From contig CM035235.1 of the NCBI GenBank assembly GCA_020226215.1, positions 39,481,457-39,545,456 on the forward strand: a stretch of 64,000 bases of DNA, in the 5' to 3' direction. The notes beneath the pieces are model-generated. The model saw only the letters and a program-made list of their open reading frames with translations. It was not told the DNA's origin and searched no databases. A program made the translations under genes and the position numbers. How positions within the stretch are numbered: position 1 is the first letter of the stretch; every line of letters begins with the position of its first letter. Shown here in pieces: positions 35,343 through 49,100 of the stretch. This DNA is from Sindora glabra. Lineage: Eukaryota; Streptophyta; Magnoliopsida; Fabales; Fabaceae.

Positions 35343-37139
35343 CATATTGAAAATTGATTGGTTTCCATAATTGATAGAGGTTTCAATTTTTTGTGTTTTC
35401 ATGAATAGTATCTAGACATTCTCATCTACTTACTTAATATAATTGCAAAGTTTGTTTTATCTTTATTCTAATTTCTTTGGATTTTTTTCTTCAATTTGAT
35501 AAGTCATATTAATTGATTTCTTAACATTGAAATCTGCAAAAGCCTTAACAAACATTTGTATATTAAATTTTATTAGCATTGAAGTCTTGGTAGATGATAA
35601 CAATTATAAATTGTTTGATAGTTTAATAAAAAAGGGAAATAAAATAAAAAACTAAGACCTTATTTACATTATTATGTTGTCATGAGAAAAATGAAAGTAT
35701 ATGACCTTTTATATGTTGAATGCTTGATTCTTGTCTATGATATGATGTTTCATTTTTACTACTCTTATAATGCATTATGTTTTAATATTGAAATTGGTTT
35801 TCATATCTAATATATGATATGTTTTTCATTACTTTTAAGAAATCATGTCAATGGAGAAAGAAAGATATGGAACAAGAAGAAGTAGACATGACATTAGTAG
35901 AACTTCCCTAATTAGAGGTAATAACTATATTCCTATTTGTGAAAGGGAAAGGAAAAAGGAAGATGAAGTGGAAGAAAAAAGTTTTTTGGGCCTCTTTGTT
36001 AGACGTAACTGTTTAATTTTTTATGAGATATAAATTAGTTAATATTTTGCAAAGGATTAGAATGATATTTTGAAATTATATATGTTTTGGGTTAAGAGAA
36101 AAGTGTTTCAACCTTATAAGTATGTTTTATAAGGATGTTCAAATTAAAATGGATGAAAAGCATTCTATTGTAAAGAATAATGAACTTATAAAATTCACAA
36201 AAAAAGACAAAAATGACTCATTATTAGTGAAAGGCTAGCTAAGGTTTTGTCCCCAGTTAAATATTTTCTAGGAATAGTCCTTTACAAAATTTCATGCAAA
36301 AGGAAATCATTAATCAAGTTTTCAAGCCTTATTTGTAAGGAAAATTATATGATTAATGATGAACAATGTCCATAGTTAAATTTTAGTGAAGAATGACTTT
36401 GTGTCTTACAAATATTAGTGAGGAATATTTCAACGATGAACTTGTGAGGGACAATGGTCATCACTAATTGATATTTAGTGATGTAAAATAATATTTCAAC
36501 TAGGGAAAAGTCCTTAGATAGAACTAAATTTTCTTATACTGGATAACATATCAACACCTAGGTGATTTTAAGTGTGTAAGTAAAGGTGGTTTGATATGGT
36601 TGATTCTATAGACTTTAGGATTATACTTCCAAATTTGCTGTGTTAAATGTCTAGGTTAAAGGATTTGATAAAATGAACATAAAATTTGTAAGTTTCAATT
36701 GTTAATAGGGCAAGTGAACTAATAAAGAAGAATAGTTAGTATGCATATAAGGGTTCAAAATTTTTTTTGAGTCAATTCAATTATCTAAATGGATATGCAC
36801 TTAGCCTGACAACTAAATGAGAAATGTTAGTTATGATCATGTGGTTAATCGAAAGTGAATATAAGTAGAAGGAATTGTGTATAAAGTTATGAATTGGGCT
36901 TTGAGGAAAGCTTAAGGACTTTAAAGGAATTGAAATTGAAAGAAAAGTAGATGGAAAAATGCATAAGTGTGCCATCATGATTAATGAGAATCTAAAGGAT
37001 ATAGGCCAAACATAAGCAATGAAACATAAACTAAAACATTAACCAAATGATTTAACTAGGGTAGAATATAAAAACTACTCATATAATATAAATATAAGAT
37101 TTAGTTCTATGTGAGTCTAGAATGGTTATTTGGTACAAT
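35343..37139. other. AT-rich DNA, nothing recognised
   Basis: Non-coding spacer between two LTR-like blocks. A 62-codon open frame at 35845 is charged low-complexity sequence without known motifs. Around 36190-36490 there are repeated 'attagtga' motifs reminiscent of CACTA subterminal DNA, but I found no element ends. Confidence 0.45.
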
Positions 37140-39431
37140 TGTCATGACCTATCTTAGGATATATGATCTGCTTCAAGAGTTGCACCCTATAACCACTACC
37201 AACCTTCCTTCAACAAATAATGCAATTTTAAAAACATATAATGATACTTTATTTTCCAATAGATATGAACAATAGTAAAAAGTGAATGCAAATGAATATG
37301 AAATTATTATGAAAGAAATATATATGTACCTTTATCTACCTTAACTATCTTGTGGCTTACCTGAGTGTCAAAATACATAATTGGGCCTATTTTCATCCTA
37401 ATTGACAGCAACTGAGTGCTTAAGGAGAGCATCCCTTATAGAAAAGAAGAGAAAGTGAGAATGTAAGTTTTCTTAGAAACTTAGAAAGTAAGCAAATGTT
37501 TTAAAAATAAAATAAAATAAAACAATGACATATCATAAGTTTTTAACATCCACTCTTTTATAAAACTCTTTAAAAAGAACCAAAGAATACTCATACCTTT
37601 GCCGAGGAAAAGCAGATAATTCTAAGAAAATACCTAACTTAAGAGGAAGCAAACATAAATATATATGGTGTAAAACCTAATCACCATTGCTTCACTTATT
37701 TGGTATCATTACACTTATCAAGAAAATTTAAATCACTAGATTGTTACATTCTTACACATAATCTCAGTATTCAATTGTAGTCGTCCAATGACATTCTTAT
37801 ATGTGACATAATACTAATAATTCTTAATTCATTTAGTTCAAGGAATTTAACTTAAAGATAATCCAAAAATAATTAAAAATAAAAAAACCTCTTTGTGGTG
37901 CATGGTCATCCTTATTCGTTCATAAATTCAATCTTGCCTTTCTAGAATTAACCTTATTTCTTTACAAATAGGCATGCAAATTTAGTACATAAAGCTATGA
38001 TAAATGTATAATCACCCTTATCATCATTAGTCACATAGTCATATTATAGTTTAGTCAAGCATTACCATTTCACTGCTTAATATAAATATCTATATGGGAG
38101 CAAGACCAAAAATAACAATTGGCATTTGTATAAATTAAACACAACCTTTGCAATTCAATTTCATAATACATTCACACACATCTCAATATCACTAAACCAC
38201 CTTGCATGGCCTTAAACCTTATATTCATCATTACTCGTTATGTAACATGTAATTATAATACTATACCAAGTATACATTAACCCCTTTGTATAACATAATG
38301 TAAAAAGCTTTTTAGGATATAATTAACTATATACTTGACTATAAAATCCTATATAACAATTCTTAAGGGTTATTATTGATAATAAAAGGTCCAAAGAGCA
38401 ATCCTATTACTTATAGTTAACTATGTAGTCCTTGAGAGTAACTTTGTAGGTGCATAATCTATTATGTAGTCGATTATGGTATGCTAGATGGTAAATTTGA
38501 ATGATATATTCAACTACATAGTCAATTATGTTTTTGTAAAAAGCATATTTCTAAATCATAATCAATAATATAGTTAATTATACCCTAGTGTTTTGTAGAA
38601 TTTCATTAAAAATACTATTCATTTAAGATTCTAACATTAAGTTTTCACCCTAAAAGCTACCATTCATATCCATTTCACCATACATTGCGTCCTCATCATA
38701 ATACACATAAGATTCATAAAGAAAAACAAGTCAAAACCCATATATTACACAATCTTATCAAGATTAGATGAAAAAAAATAGAAAACTTATCCTTAAATAA
38801 CTTATATCATACAAACTCATCCATATTTAATTAAGATTCTTGCTTGCCTTATATGGAGGAAATTCTAGCTAGAATTAGTTATGCTTTAATAGCTCCTAAT
38901 CATCCACATATCAAAACTTTTAAATTAGAGCTCAAATTTCTTCCTTTAAACTAAAAAGCTCTAATCCTATAAGTTTCTAAGAAAACAAAGAAGAGAACTA
39001 AGTAAATTAGGAGCTTAAGAAGCCTTACCTTATGTGGATTAAGGAACACAAGCAATTGATAAAGATTTACCTTAGTTAATATTGGAAAAAGAAAAGGAAG
39101 ATAAAGGAAATAAAGGTAAGGGTTTATCTTTAGGAGGAAAATAGGAAATTTTGGTTGCAGAAAGGAGAATAAAAGAGAAAAGGGATAGGACAAAACTAGA
39201 AAAGTAACCCTAGCTCTCCTTCCCACTGTAATATTCAACTCTATTCATATTTAACTTTTAAATATTTCATTTTATTCCCTTATTTTTATTTATTCCATAT
39301 AAAATTCTCATTTCCACTTTCACTAAAACAATTAATTATTCCTTACATAGGATTTTTATCTCATATTTCTTTATACAAGCTTATTATTCTTATAAAGGAA
39401 CATTTTAAAATTTTAGAAACTTGTAACAATA
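37140..39431 (-). mobile_element. Ty3-type LTR on the minus strand
   Basis: On the minus strand the block starts TGTTACAAG (39431) and ends AGGTCATGACA (37140), giving TG...CA ends. Directly upstream on that strand is a purine tract, GAAGGAGGAG, preceded by TTTGAGGATGAATTT, the arrangement of a Ty3/Gypsy polypurine tract joined to its 3' LTR. The 2.3-kb interior has a pyrimidine-rich leader-like stretch and a cluster of TAGTCAATTAT-type motifs (38400-38590). A related copy in opposite orientation lies at about 40600-42425. Confidence 0.55.
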
Positions 39432-40590
39432 CTCCTCCTTCAAAAAAAAATTCATCCTCAAAGTCTTAGTACTTGATTAGTTATGTAATATAAGAAAAAA
39501 CATATTGGTGTTATATTCTAGCATTCAATTAAAACATCCTTATTAACTTGAGAAGCTTGTTTATCAAATTTTACTTAAACACTACTTCCTAAAACTCATA
39601 TATTATTAGTTTATTCCTAATAATCAATGTTATTTTTCTTTCATTTCTCTTTAGCTTAAAATTATAAGATTCCTAGTTAATTAATGTATATGTCACCTTT
39701 TACCTAATCCTAAGCTTTTCTAAGCCTATTATTGTTTTCATTTCAACTCTGTAAACCTAATTCTAGTGCATTAAGCATTTAACTTACATAGACATGAATA
39801 ATTTTGGTGATACTCTTTTCTCTATTTCTATACAAACCTTTCTTGGGGCTATTGTTATATATTTAACATCATCATTACAAAGATTTTTAACTTTATGTGA
39901 TCATTAGTAGTTTCAGGCTTACCCCTTAGGTTTACACAAGAACTCGGGAGAATTCCTAATTTAAAAGTTACTTTTTATCCGTTTATAATCTAAATATAGC
40001 TTAATTGAGATTTCAAGAATAAATGGATATGTAGTAATCCAGCTTATAGCTTGTAGAACATACTTTTATGCTTTCATTCACTTTATTGAATCACAACCAC
40101 ACTGCACTCCTTCATGGCTACCTTGCTTCTAGTATTTCTATTGAAAATTGACATTTAGTGTTTAGTATTAACAAGATTCTATACATACACTCCTAGTTTG
40201 CTCACCACATCGTTTATTAGAAAAAAACTTACCTCTTTAAAGACCATAAAACTTCATTTATCCAACTTTGACAGATATGTCTTAAAAGTAATAATTGCAT
40301 TTTGAATTTTATTTGCTAAAAAAAATTTATCTACCATTTGTTATTAGTGTTTCCAAAGTCAACATGATTCTCAATTTGATAATGTTGTACGATACTTCAC
40401 TAAGTACTGCCATTTGTCATCTTTTTAATATAAATTCAAGCCATAAACATAAGTTTTGGCATTCAAGACAACATAAAATACTCATAGTTATTAAGTTATT
40501 TTCTATACATAATTATGATATAGTCTAGGGCAAACACCTTATTTGCTTGTAAGAACTATTTTATCAAGTCCTCAATAATTTATGAATACG
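39432..40590 (-). other. Possible degenerate internal region of a Ty3-type element
   Basis: By position, this should be the 3' internal part of the element whose 3' LTR is at 37140-39431. All frames are closed, and I could not recognise reverse transcriptase, RNase H or integrase motifs. The assignment comes only from the adjoining purine tract and LTR. Confidence 0.3.
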
Positions 40591-40599
40591 TAAAATTAT

Positions 40600-42425
40600 T
40601 AGCCTTCAATCCCTTATTTCACCCAAACAAAAATCCTAACCTCTACCTTCTTCTTTTTCTTTTTCTCTCTCAATATCTAACCAAGGCAATAATCCTCATT
40701 AACCATTCACATTCTTCAATCAAAGTCAAGGCTCCTTAAACATTAATATTTGTATAGTATTCACCTACTCATTTTTTAAATTGAAGATAGTTAATGGCTT
40801 TTGCTTAAAAAGGGGGTTTTAAGCACTAACTTGAATTATTTGATTTTTAAATGATTGAGAGCTATCAATCCATAATTTTTTCTAGCTAGTATCTTTTTCA
40901 TATAAGGTGAGTAAGCATTTTGGTCAAATTTAATGATTTAGATGAGTTTGGTTAAGTAGATTTAGGTTTCTCTATGCTTATGTAATTCTTAAAGAAATAG
41001 GAAAGTGAATGTTTTGATATGAATTTGTTAATGGATCTAATGTAAATGTTGTTATAAATGTAAGATATAGTGGGTGAATTACACATTGCAACTTATTATG
41101 TGAAATTTTAGCAAAATATTCTTAGATGAACAGTGCTTTTATAGGGAAATATGCTTTTTAGGTAAGCATAATTGACTATATAATTGATTATACCCTAAAG
41201 AATTACCTTTTAGTAGCTTATAGTTGACTATGCCCCTAAAAATACTCTTGGAATTGCATAGTCAATTATATAATTGACTATAAGCTTAAAATTTTGTCTT
41301 CTACACTCCGATAGTCAATTATAATCCTATATTTTGTTATTGACCATTGTTAGAGCGTTATGGCATGGTATTAGTCTCATAATGATAATATAAGCTTAAG
41401 ATACATGGAATAATGATGAATGAATGATGGAAGATTATGCATAAAGGCATAATGATGTTGTGAAAATTCCTAAGCATATTATTGATGATTTTTTTGTGAA
41501 CTTTGATATAGAATTGTGCTGATATTATGAAATTTGAGATAGAGGTGGATTGATATTGCTTATGAATCGAACACTAAATGTGGTAATAGCTTCTGAGGGT
41601 GAAGTTAAATTAGAGAGGCAAGAATGAGTTTGTAAGGGATAAAGTTAGATGAGTGTTATAAAGAGATTTACTTGTTTTCTATTTTATTGGTTCTTGCATT
41701 ATTATTGAATTGATATCCTTATATTAACTGAGTTATGAAGTGTTACTACTATTATGCAAATAAGAATATTATTGAATTGTTATAATTGAACCATGAAATT
41801 ATAAATATTAATATAGTAGCCTTATGATTTAATTTCTCTGATAGGTGTAATATTGTTGAAAAAGTAATATAATTGTAATTGTGTTTAATATTGCATATGT
41901 CTATATTTGCCTCCTTAATAGACAAGTCACTTCTCGAAATGCCTTCTTTTATCCCCTTAGTTAAGGTATAGGAACCATTAACTCTTTTTTAATGTCTCCA
42001 ATAAAAGAATTGATTGCAAAACTTATGATATGTTATAATTAAGTTTTAAGTATTTTTTTCCAACTATTATTGTTTACTCACTGAGTTTCCTAAAAAACTC
42101 ATTCTTTCTCTTTCTTTTCTTTTCCATGGGGAATTTTTCCCATAGATACTCAACGACTATTTGATAGGACGGAAATGGACCTATTAGCATATTTTGGCAC
42201 TATGGTAATTCACGGGGCAATTGGAATAGATAGTTGTGGAGAATTATTTGAGGTATGGTGAATCTATAATCTTTTACCTTCATTCTTTATGTTGTTTATA
42301 TTTATTGGAAGGTAAAGCATTATCATATGTATCAAATTGCATTAGGGTTATATAGGTAAGGCTTATAAGTAATTGTACATAGCAACTCCTTAAGTTGGTC
42401 ATACGCCCAAGGATAAGTCATGATA
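40600..42425 (+). mobile_element. Second LTR of the same family, plus strand, 5'-truncated
   Basis: Runs parallel to the minus-strand LTR when that is reverse-complemented. It has the pyrimidine-rich leader ('ccttcttctttttctttttct'), then 'caatat.taac.aagg', 'ctagct..tat' and 'cata..aaggtgagtaag', a cluster of ATAATTGACTAT motifs (41165-41335), 'agagaggcaagaatgagttt', and the end AAGGATAAGTCATGATA near 42425. It lacks the TGTTAC start, so it is truncated on the left. Substantial divergence between the copies argues against one recent insertion. Confidence 0.5.
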
Positions 42426-43120
42426 CAATTCGACAAGAACAAAAGTAAAACTATAGAAAGAAAATAAGAATATCACGTTTCCTTTATAAAAAATAATGAT
42501 ATCTGAATTCAACAAATAAGTTTAAGAAAATTATTAAAAATGTCATAATAAAAATTTAACATAAAATAAAGGGAAAATAAAAATAAAAGGTATAAACTCA
42601 TCTCAGTTACCTTGATTTTATATATAACTTACATATATAATGTTTTATGAAAAATATGTATAATATAAAATAATACTGTTATTATGAATTATTTTTATTA
42701 TATATTATATATGATTATAATTATTATTAAATATGATAAAAATTAAAAAATAAGAATTTTTATTACTATAAATATAATATAATATAACATAATATTATGA
42801 ATTATTTACAAAAGAATTATTGTGCAAATAACTATTACAGAATAAAGAAAATATAGTATTAAAATATCTTTATAATTTAATCTAAATTTAAGTATTTTTG
42901 AAAATATTTATGTTAAATAAGCTATCATGATATCCTTATATTTATCTTAATTCTTACATAATAATAAGTTCATCATAAAATATATTATTTAAGCAAATCT
43001 AATGTGAATCTAAAAAAGACTTAAAATCTATTGAATATTTAACAGTTTTACCCAAACCCAAACCATTGTAATAAATCTAGTTTGAGTCTAACTCATTAGA
43101 TAAATATATCTTAATTTAGG
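42426..43120. other. AT-rich spacer
   Basis: Very AT-rich non-coding sequence between the LTR-like block and the outer inverted repeat of the composite at 43.1 kb. Nothing recognised. Confidence 0.5.
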
Positions 43121-44061
43121 TATTTCTTATAATTAAAGTTTAAATACAATTTTGATCTCCTAGAATATGAATTGTGCAATTTTGATCTTTTTTTATAATA
43201 ATTTATTTTAATCCTCTAAAGTAGTTTATTAAATTAATTTTAGTCCTATCATTTTCATTTTGTTAGTTTTTAACAGAACTTACCGGATTATTTTGCTTAA
43301 TGGATGCTGAATTATAAGCCACTTTAACAAATAAGTTTATCTTAACTTTTTTTTTCCTTCTCCATTTCCTCTACATGTTTTGCAAGAAAAATTTTCCAAT
43401 TCTACTGTAGTTAGCATTGAGATTTAGTGTTAGTTCCTATTGTATTTAGACCAATCAACAATTATGACATGGTTGAATGGTTTCTAAATATAATATCTTT
43501 ATTTAAATATAAAATTATATAAATTTTGAAATTGGTGGATAAATGATTTATTTATATAATAATTAATTTTAATTTTTTTTTATATTCAAAATTTATTTAA
43601 TTAATTAGTGTTGACTAAAGATTTGTTTAAATATTTGTATGAGAATTTTCTCATGAGTATAAAATACTTTTAAAATGAAGAAGATTAAAATATTTACTTC
43701 GAAGTTTTTAAATTTATTAAGTTATTATAATTATATATATACTTATACTTATGAAAGGAAAGATTAAAAATAATGCAAATAAAAATTTTAAATAAAAATT
43801 AATTTTATAAAAATAAATATGAAAATATATTAATGAGAAAGATTGTATTAAAAGATGAGCTTATAAAAGTGTGAAAAACATCGTGACAATTTTCCGAAGA
43901 TCATTTTATATTTTCCCTTCCCCCTAATTTTCGAACGAGCCCCTCTCTTTTCTCCTCAAAATTCTGCTCCTTCTTCTTTTATTAGTATTTTTGGACAGCT
44001 TTTCTCGGTTTATGCACCCACTTTTACTGTTTGCTTTTTGACTGCGGTTCCTCCTTCTTGT

Positions 44062-44700
44062 AGGATTTGTTTGGTTAGAGTAAAAAATTAGAGGAGAAAG
44101 ATAATAAAAAAGTGAGAAATTATAAGAGAAAGAAAAAATAAGAAGAAATTATTTTTTTTGAATTTGTTTGGTTGTAGAAAAAAATAAAAAATAAAAAAAG
44201 AAAAATTGATTGTATTTAGTTAGAGGAAAAAATAAATGAAAAAAATAAAAGATAAATATTTTAATTTATTTAAATATAAATAAAAATAGGAAGGTAAAAA
44301 TATATATAATTTTTAGTATTTAAATTTAATTTTTACTTATTTATTAATATTTAAAATTTGGAGAGAAATAAAATAAACTTTTGTCGTTGAGAGTCAAGGT
44401 TTCTAGTTCGTAGTCTCCTTGAGTCTCCTTGAAATAAACGTTTGCCCTTGAAATAAAATAAAATTTGGTTGTAGTCTCCTTGTAGTATTTGTCGTTGCTG
44501 TGGTTTCTGTTTTACAGGATGCTGCTTCGAAGATGCTGGAGGAAACCCCAATCTGCAGCCTGACGGTGGCCCGCGGTCTGCTTCCATATCCCTTTTCTCC
44601 TCATTTCTTCTCATTAGGAGAAAGTTTTTCAGTGGGATCCACGCCCATTTTCAAATAAAATATTCTCTTCTCCCGTAATTTCTACCGCAATCAAACGGGG
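44062..44700. mobile_element. MITE-like element carrying a GC-rich exon-like segment
   Basis: The left end GGATTTGTTTGGTTAGAG and the complement of the right end, CCCGTTTGATTGCGGTAG, are imperfect inverted repeats that extend into 'ttagaggagaaag / ttacgggagaag'. A second 'tttgtttggttgtag' sits inside at 44163. The centre (about 44380-44640) is GC-rich. It contains 'tctgttttacag', which looks like a splice acceptor, followed by an open frame starting DAASKMLEETPICSL. The donor is not recognised. The target duplication is unclear. Confidence 0.4.
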
Positions 44701-46181
44701 GAAAACAGTAACTTCTCTCTAGTTTTCTCCTCAAAATTTCTCTTCTCTTCAGTTTTCATGGATCCAAACAAGCTGTTATTCTCCAGATTTTTCCTTTCTT
44801 CTCTACGATTCGACGTTTTCTCTTCCCTCTCCTCTCCGCCGCCTTCCTATTCTTTTCTTTCTTTTTCTCTCTTCGTCCTTAGCCAAGCGCTGACACAGTT
44901 CTCCGACCGGCTGCGCAGCAGTTTCTGCACGTCTCTGTCACAGCTGTTCAAGGGCGTTTTGATACTATTTGGCTAAAGTTCTCAGCCACGAAATAGAAAC
45001 GAAGAAGCTTGGGTAAGCAGCAGCTGAGCAGCAGAGTAGAACGGTGGATTCTGCAAGTTTTTCGGCCACCGTGCACAGCCCTCCTCGCGCAAGTTTCTTC
45101 CAGTCTCCTCCAGCTGTTGAAGCACGAGAACGAATAGCTGCGGGTTGGAGCTGGAATTGGGGCAACAGGGCAGATCGGAACTTCCTTACTTCTGGCGATT
45201 CCAACGCCGACGAGCTTCCAGCGAGCTCAAGCAAGGTATTTTCGATGATGAGGAACAATCTTATATCATAAAATTTTAATATTTATGTTAATTTGATAGT
45301 TAATCAAAGATAAATCCATTTTATACATGTTGAGATTTTTAGCGGAAGCTTTAAAAAAATTATATTTTTATAATATAAAATGTTAAAATAAAGTGATTGA
45401 AGATTATTTATAAAATTTATATTCTTATATTTTGCCCAACCCCAACTTGATTCAAGAGAATTTATTTTATGTATATTACGGATTTTTAATAATATTTTTG
45501 AAAGATGATGTTTTATGCTACGGAGCAACGAAACAAGATGATTAAAATAATACATATGGAGTATTAGTATTAGAATGATATATGATTTAGAAAGAAATCA
45601 TTTATGGATTTATTGATGATATTCCTAAAATGATGATTTTTACATTTTATAATGATGTAATGATGTGGTTAGAGTCTTTTGAAAGAATTATATTCTAATA
45701 TTTATAATGATGACTTACAAAGATGTATTCATATTTGTGTATTTTATATTATTAAATAGTTAAATAGTATAGGCAAAACTACTAGAGGATCCTATGTTAC
45801 GATATTTTAGAAAGAGTTATATAGTTCTAAAAAATCCATATTGTAAATAGATTCACACATATAATGATGATCTTGCAGAATAAAAATTTTATGATATAAA
45901 TTATTAGAATATCCGGTTTAAAGTAATTGCAAAATATTATACTTTCATGAGTTGAAATATTTGATTCGAACTAAAAAACTTTATTTTATCATATTATATG
46001 GATACTTGGTCTAGTATTGAGAGAATAATATTATGAGGCTCTAAAATATTAGATTGTCAGAGTATAAATCTTTAAGTTTGATATTTTAGAATTTAGAGTT
46101 GTGGATAAACTTTAATAAAGGTATTTTTTATTTTATATAGGAATTTATAAGTTGATAAGTATATAATTTGATATAATGATG
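44700..46181 (+). mobile_element. Probable LTR, left part, upstream of the hAT insertion
   Basis: A GC-rich transcribed-looking stretch (44760-45240) ends in CGAGCTCAAGCAAGGTATTT, followed by AT-rich DNA with 'gatgatg'-rich character up to the hAT insertion point. The 72- and 75-codon open frames here are Ser/Pro/Leu-rich and unlike known proteins. The sequence resumes after the hAT element and ends in GGTCGTGACA at 54333. The LTR start is not identified; it could lie left of the MITE at 44062. Confidence 0.35.
46174..46181 (+). repeat. hAT target-site duplication, left copy
   Basis: TAATGATG directly precedes the hAT terminus TAGGGGTGGGC. It is identical to the eight bases after the other terminus (52730-52737). 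Confidence 0.9.
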
Positions 46182-49100
46182 TAGGGGTGGGCAAAATATG
46201 GTAAACCGTTTTAAACCAATCGAACTGTTTCATATTCGATCAGTTTAAAATGGTTTATCATAAAAATGGTTTAGTGCGAAAAAATATTTCATTGTTTCGG
46301 TTTTATTCAGTTGGTCACGGATGTAAAAATTTTCATTCATATAAGTTACAACCGATTGACCTGTTATAAATTAAAATGTGAGAGCACCTGTCCTACTTGC
46401 TTTAATAAAGAAGATACGTCAAAACGGTGCGCTTTGTAAGTTGCCAACTAGCTGGCCTTTTTCCTCAGCCTCCTGGCCCTCTTCCACAAAGCCACGCAAG
46501 CCAACGTGTCTAACCTGAATCTTCTTTTTCATAAAGCACAATACATCTCCTTGACTCTTTCTCTTAAAAAAATCCTAACCCACCGCACATAAAAATCCAA
46601 ATCTACCCCACCACCATCATCCTGGGTTACCATCCTAGAGTTCCTCCTCTATCACAATATCGCCATTGCCATATCTTGTTAGCGAATGAGAAAGATCTAT
46701 CAAACAAGTTTCATCTTTTAGTTTGTGAGGAGCCAACGCCTTGCGGTTTTGCCTTCAAAGATATAAAATATGTATTTCTTTTATCCATTGAGAAACAGAG
46801 GTGACAACATTTCTTTATTAAGGGTTTCTTATTTCAAGCATTTATAGTTGATATTTATAATATGTTTTCCTTTGTTTTCATTTTAGTAATTGAAAGATTT
46901 GATTTTTTTTCTAGCTTGTGCAAGGTTATTGGATTCATTTCAATAAATGTCTTTGCATGTTTTTTGTTATCTGCAATTTCATATTTAATAAATTGATTTA
47001 TTAAGAACCAAAATGGTTTTCATGAGTTTTCATTCTGTGAAAACAGAATCGATTTTTCTTCTTTCTCACTTGGTTTGCCATAGTCTTGGTAGTAAGATTT
47101 TACTTGGTTGCTGAATTTGTTAACCAGGGTTTAGTTTTATATTTTCTTAAACCATATGGGACAGTGATGATTTCCATTTTAAAGGTCTCGTTTGTCGTAA
47201 ATGGCTTAACTGGCCTTGCCGACCATCCTGATATATCACCACCCATATTCCGAGTTCTTTTGTTATTGAAGGAAATATCTATACTTTGGTTTTTCTAGCA
47301 ATAAATGCTGATCCAAGTTATGTATTTTTGTTCTTTAAAAATAACCATAGGTGTTAATTAGTTTCTTGTGATTTGCATCATTGATTGGTCGATGATTAAA
47401 TTCTAAAATATAGACAAGCATATGTCTGAAGTAATTTATGCAGACAATTCTCTATAAGGCCGAATCTCTATGCATTGATTATTTTCGTTGATAATTTCCC
47501 CTAGATTTTTTTGCCTTTCTAGACCACCGATGATAAGTTGTATGATTTTCTAAATAATATTTGTATTTATTGGTTCTTAAAGGTTCTATTATTGTTGTTG
47601 ATTTCAAAATTGTGTGTTGATTTTTTTTGTAATGCTGAGAATGAAAGAAATGGAATTTTGTGCTGTATGAAATATATGATTATTATCCCTCTACTGCCTT
47701 TCTTTTGAAGCTATAATTGCATTTTGTCATTGTTTCTTGTCATTAATTGTCATAGTTTTTCATAGGCTTCATTTTGTTGAAAATATGTTTTAGTGACTGG
47801 GTCGTAAGTTTAGTTGTCATATGATGGTAATAGGATGAACCGAAGCATAGTTCAGATGATATGTTTGTGATTATTTAATAGTCTTTCACTCCTATCTGAT
47901 GACCCTTTTCTATCCTAGATCTTTTACAGTTTTTACATTAAACCTTCATATTGTGTTTTAGATCCTTCACTCTCTTTTTGCTGTTAGCTTTATAGTCTTG
48001 TAATCTAGCAAATTGTAGTTTATATAATAACATTACATGTTTATAGGTTGAGTTTATTACAACATCGATTACTGGGTGTTAACTAGGGGACTTACGTCTG
48101 CCCCTTTAGCAGCGTTACTAGGTGCTTCAGGATGAAGATGTCCCTTATATCTAATTTATCCATCCGATTCATTTTGTCAACTCTGTTATCAATATTTTGC
48201 TGATCATTTCCAGATGGAATACTTATTATATTGTTATCTATTCTTAAGATATCACAGATTAAATTGATGTCTTATTAAGCTAGGTGTGCATGAACTGCAT
48301 CTCTTTTGTAAAATGAATTTTGTAATTGATTTATTAAGAACCAGTATTTTAATAAATTGAATTTTTTAAAAATCAATAATTTTAATAAATTAATTTTTCC
48401 ACCTGGTTATTGGATTCTAAATATAGCCTTGTAATGCAAAGAGAATAAACGTTGTATATATGTAAAGGACTTGGCTTACAAGTTGAAAAAAAGCATTAGA
48501 ATTGTACGAGTTTGTCATGGTTATTTTTAGTTTTTAGATTCTTGTTTATTAATTTGGTGGTGGTTATCTCATTTTCTTCTCATTCATGCATTGTATTCGT
48601 GCTGTTAGATTCTTAATTATCTTTATCCTTTTCTCTCTTTTAAAACCAAAAAAAGGTAAAACTTGATTTTGTAATTGATTTATTAAGGTTGTTGGATTCA
48701 TTTTAATAAATTGATCTCTTTTTTGGTTTTAAGGGATAGGAGACAGAGTATTTGTTATTAACTTTACAAATTTTGTAATTGATTCATCCATGTAATTTCA
48801 TAAGAATAGTTCAATTTATATTTTTTAAAGAGAAATTCAAAGTTTTGTTATTATTTGCCGTTGCTTTCATGTTGAAAAGTGAAAGGTGGGTTTTGTAGTC
48901 AATAGTAAAGTTCTTTGATTATCCTTGTTAAAAATCTGATACTAAATTTTCTACCTTGACACCAAACCAAAAAACATAAAAAAATAAAAACAATCAAGAA
49001 GATACTTGGTGTGAATCCCTAGCTATTATTTTTATCTAGGTGCTATAATGTAATGTAATTCAATTTAATTATTCAATGAGGCTTACCTTTTTCCTTAACT

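Noticed and set aside
35845..36033. 62-codon charged open frame
   Set aside because: Lys/Arg/Glu low-complexity sequence in a transposon-rich spacer, without splice context or a recognised domain.
39432..40590. Possible Ty3 pol domain on the minus strand
   Set aside because: No reverse transcriptase, RNase H or integrase motif could be read in any frame, so only its position next to the LTR is reported.
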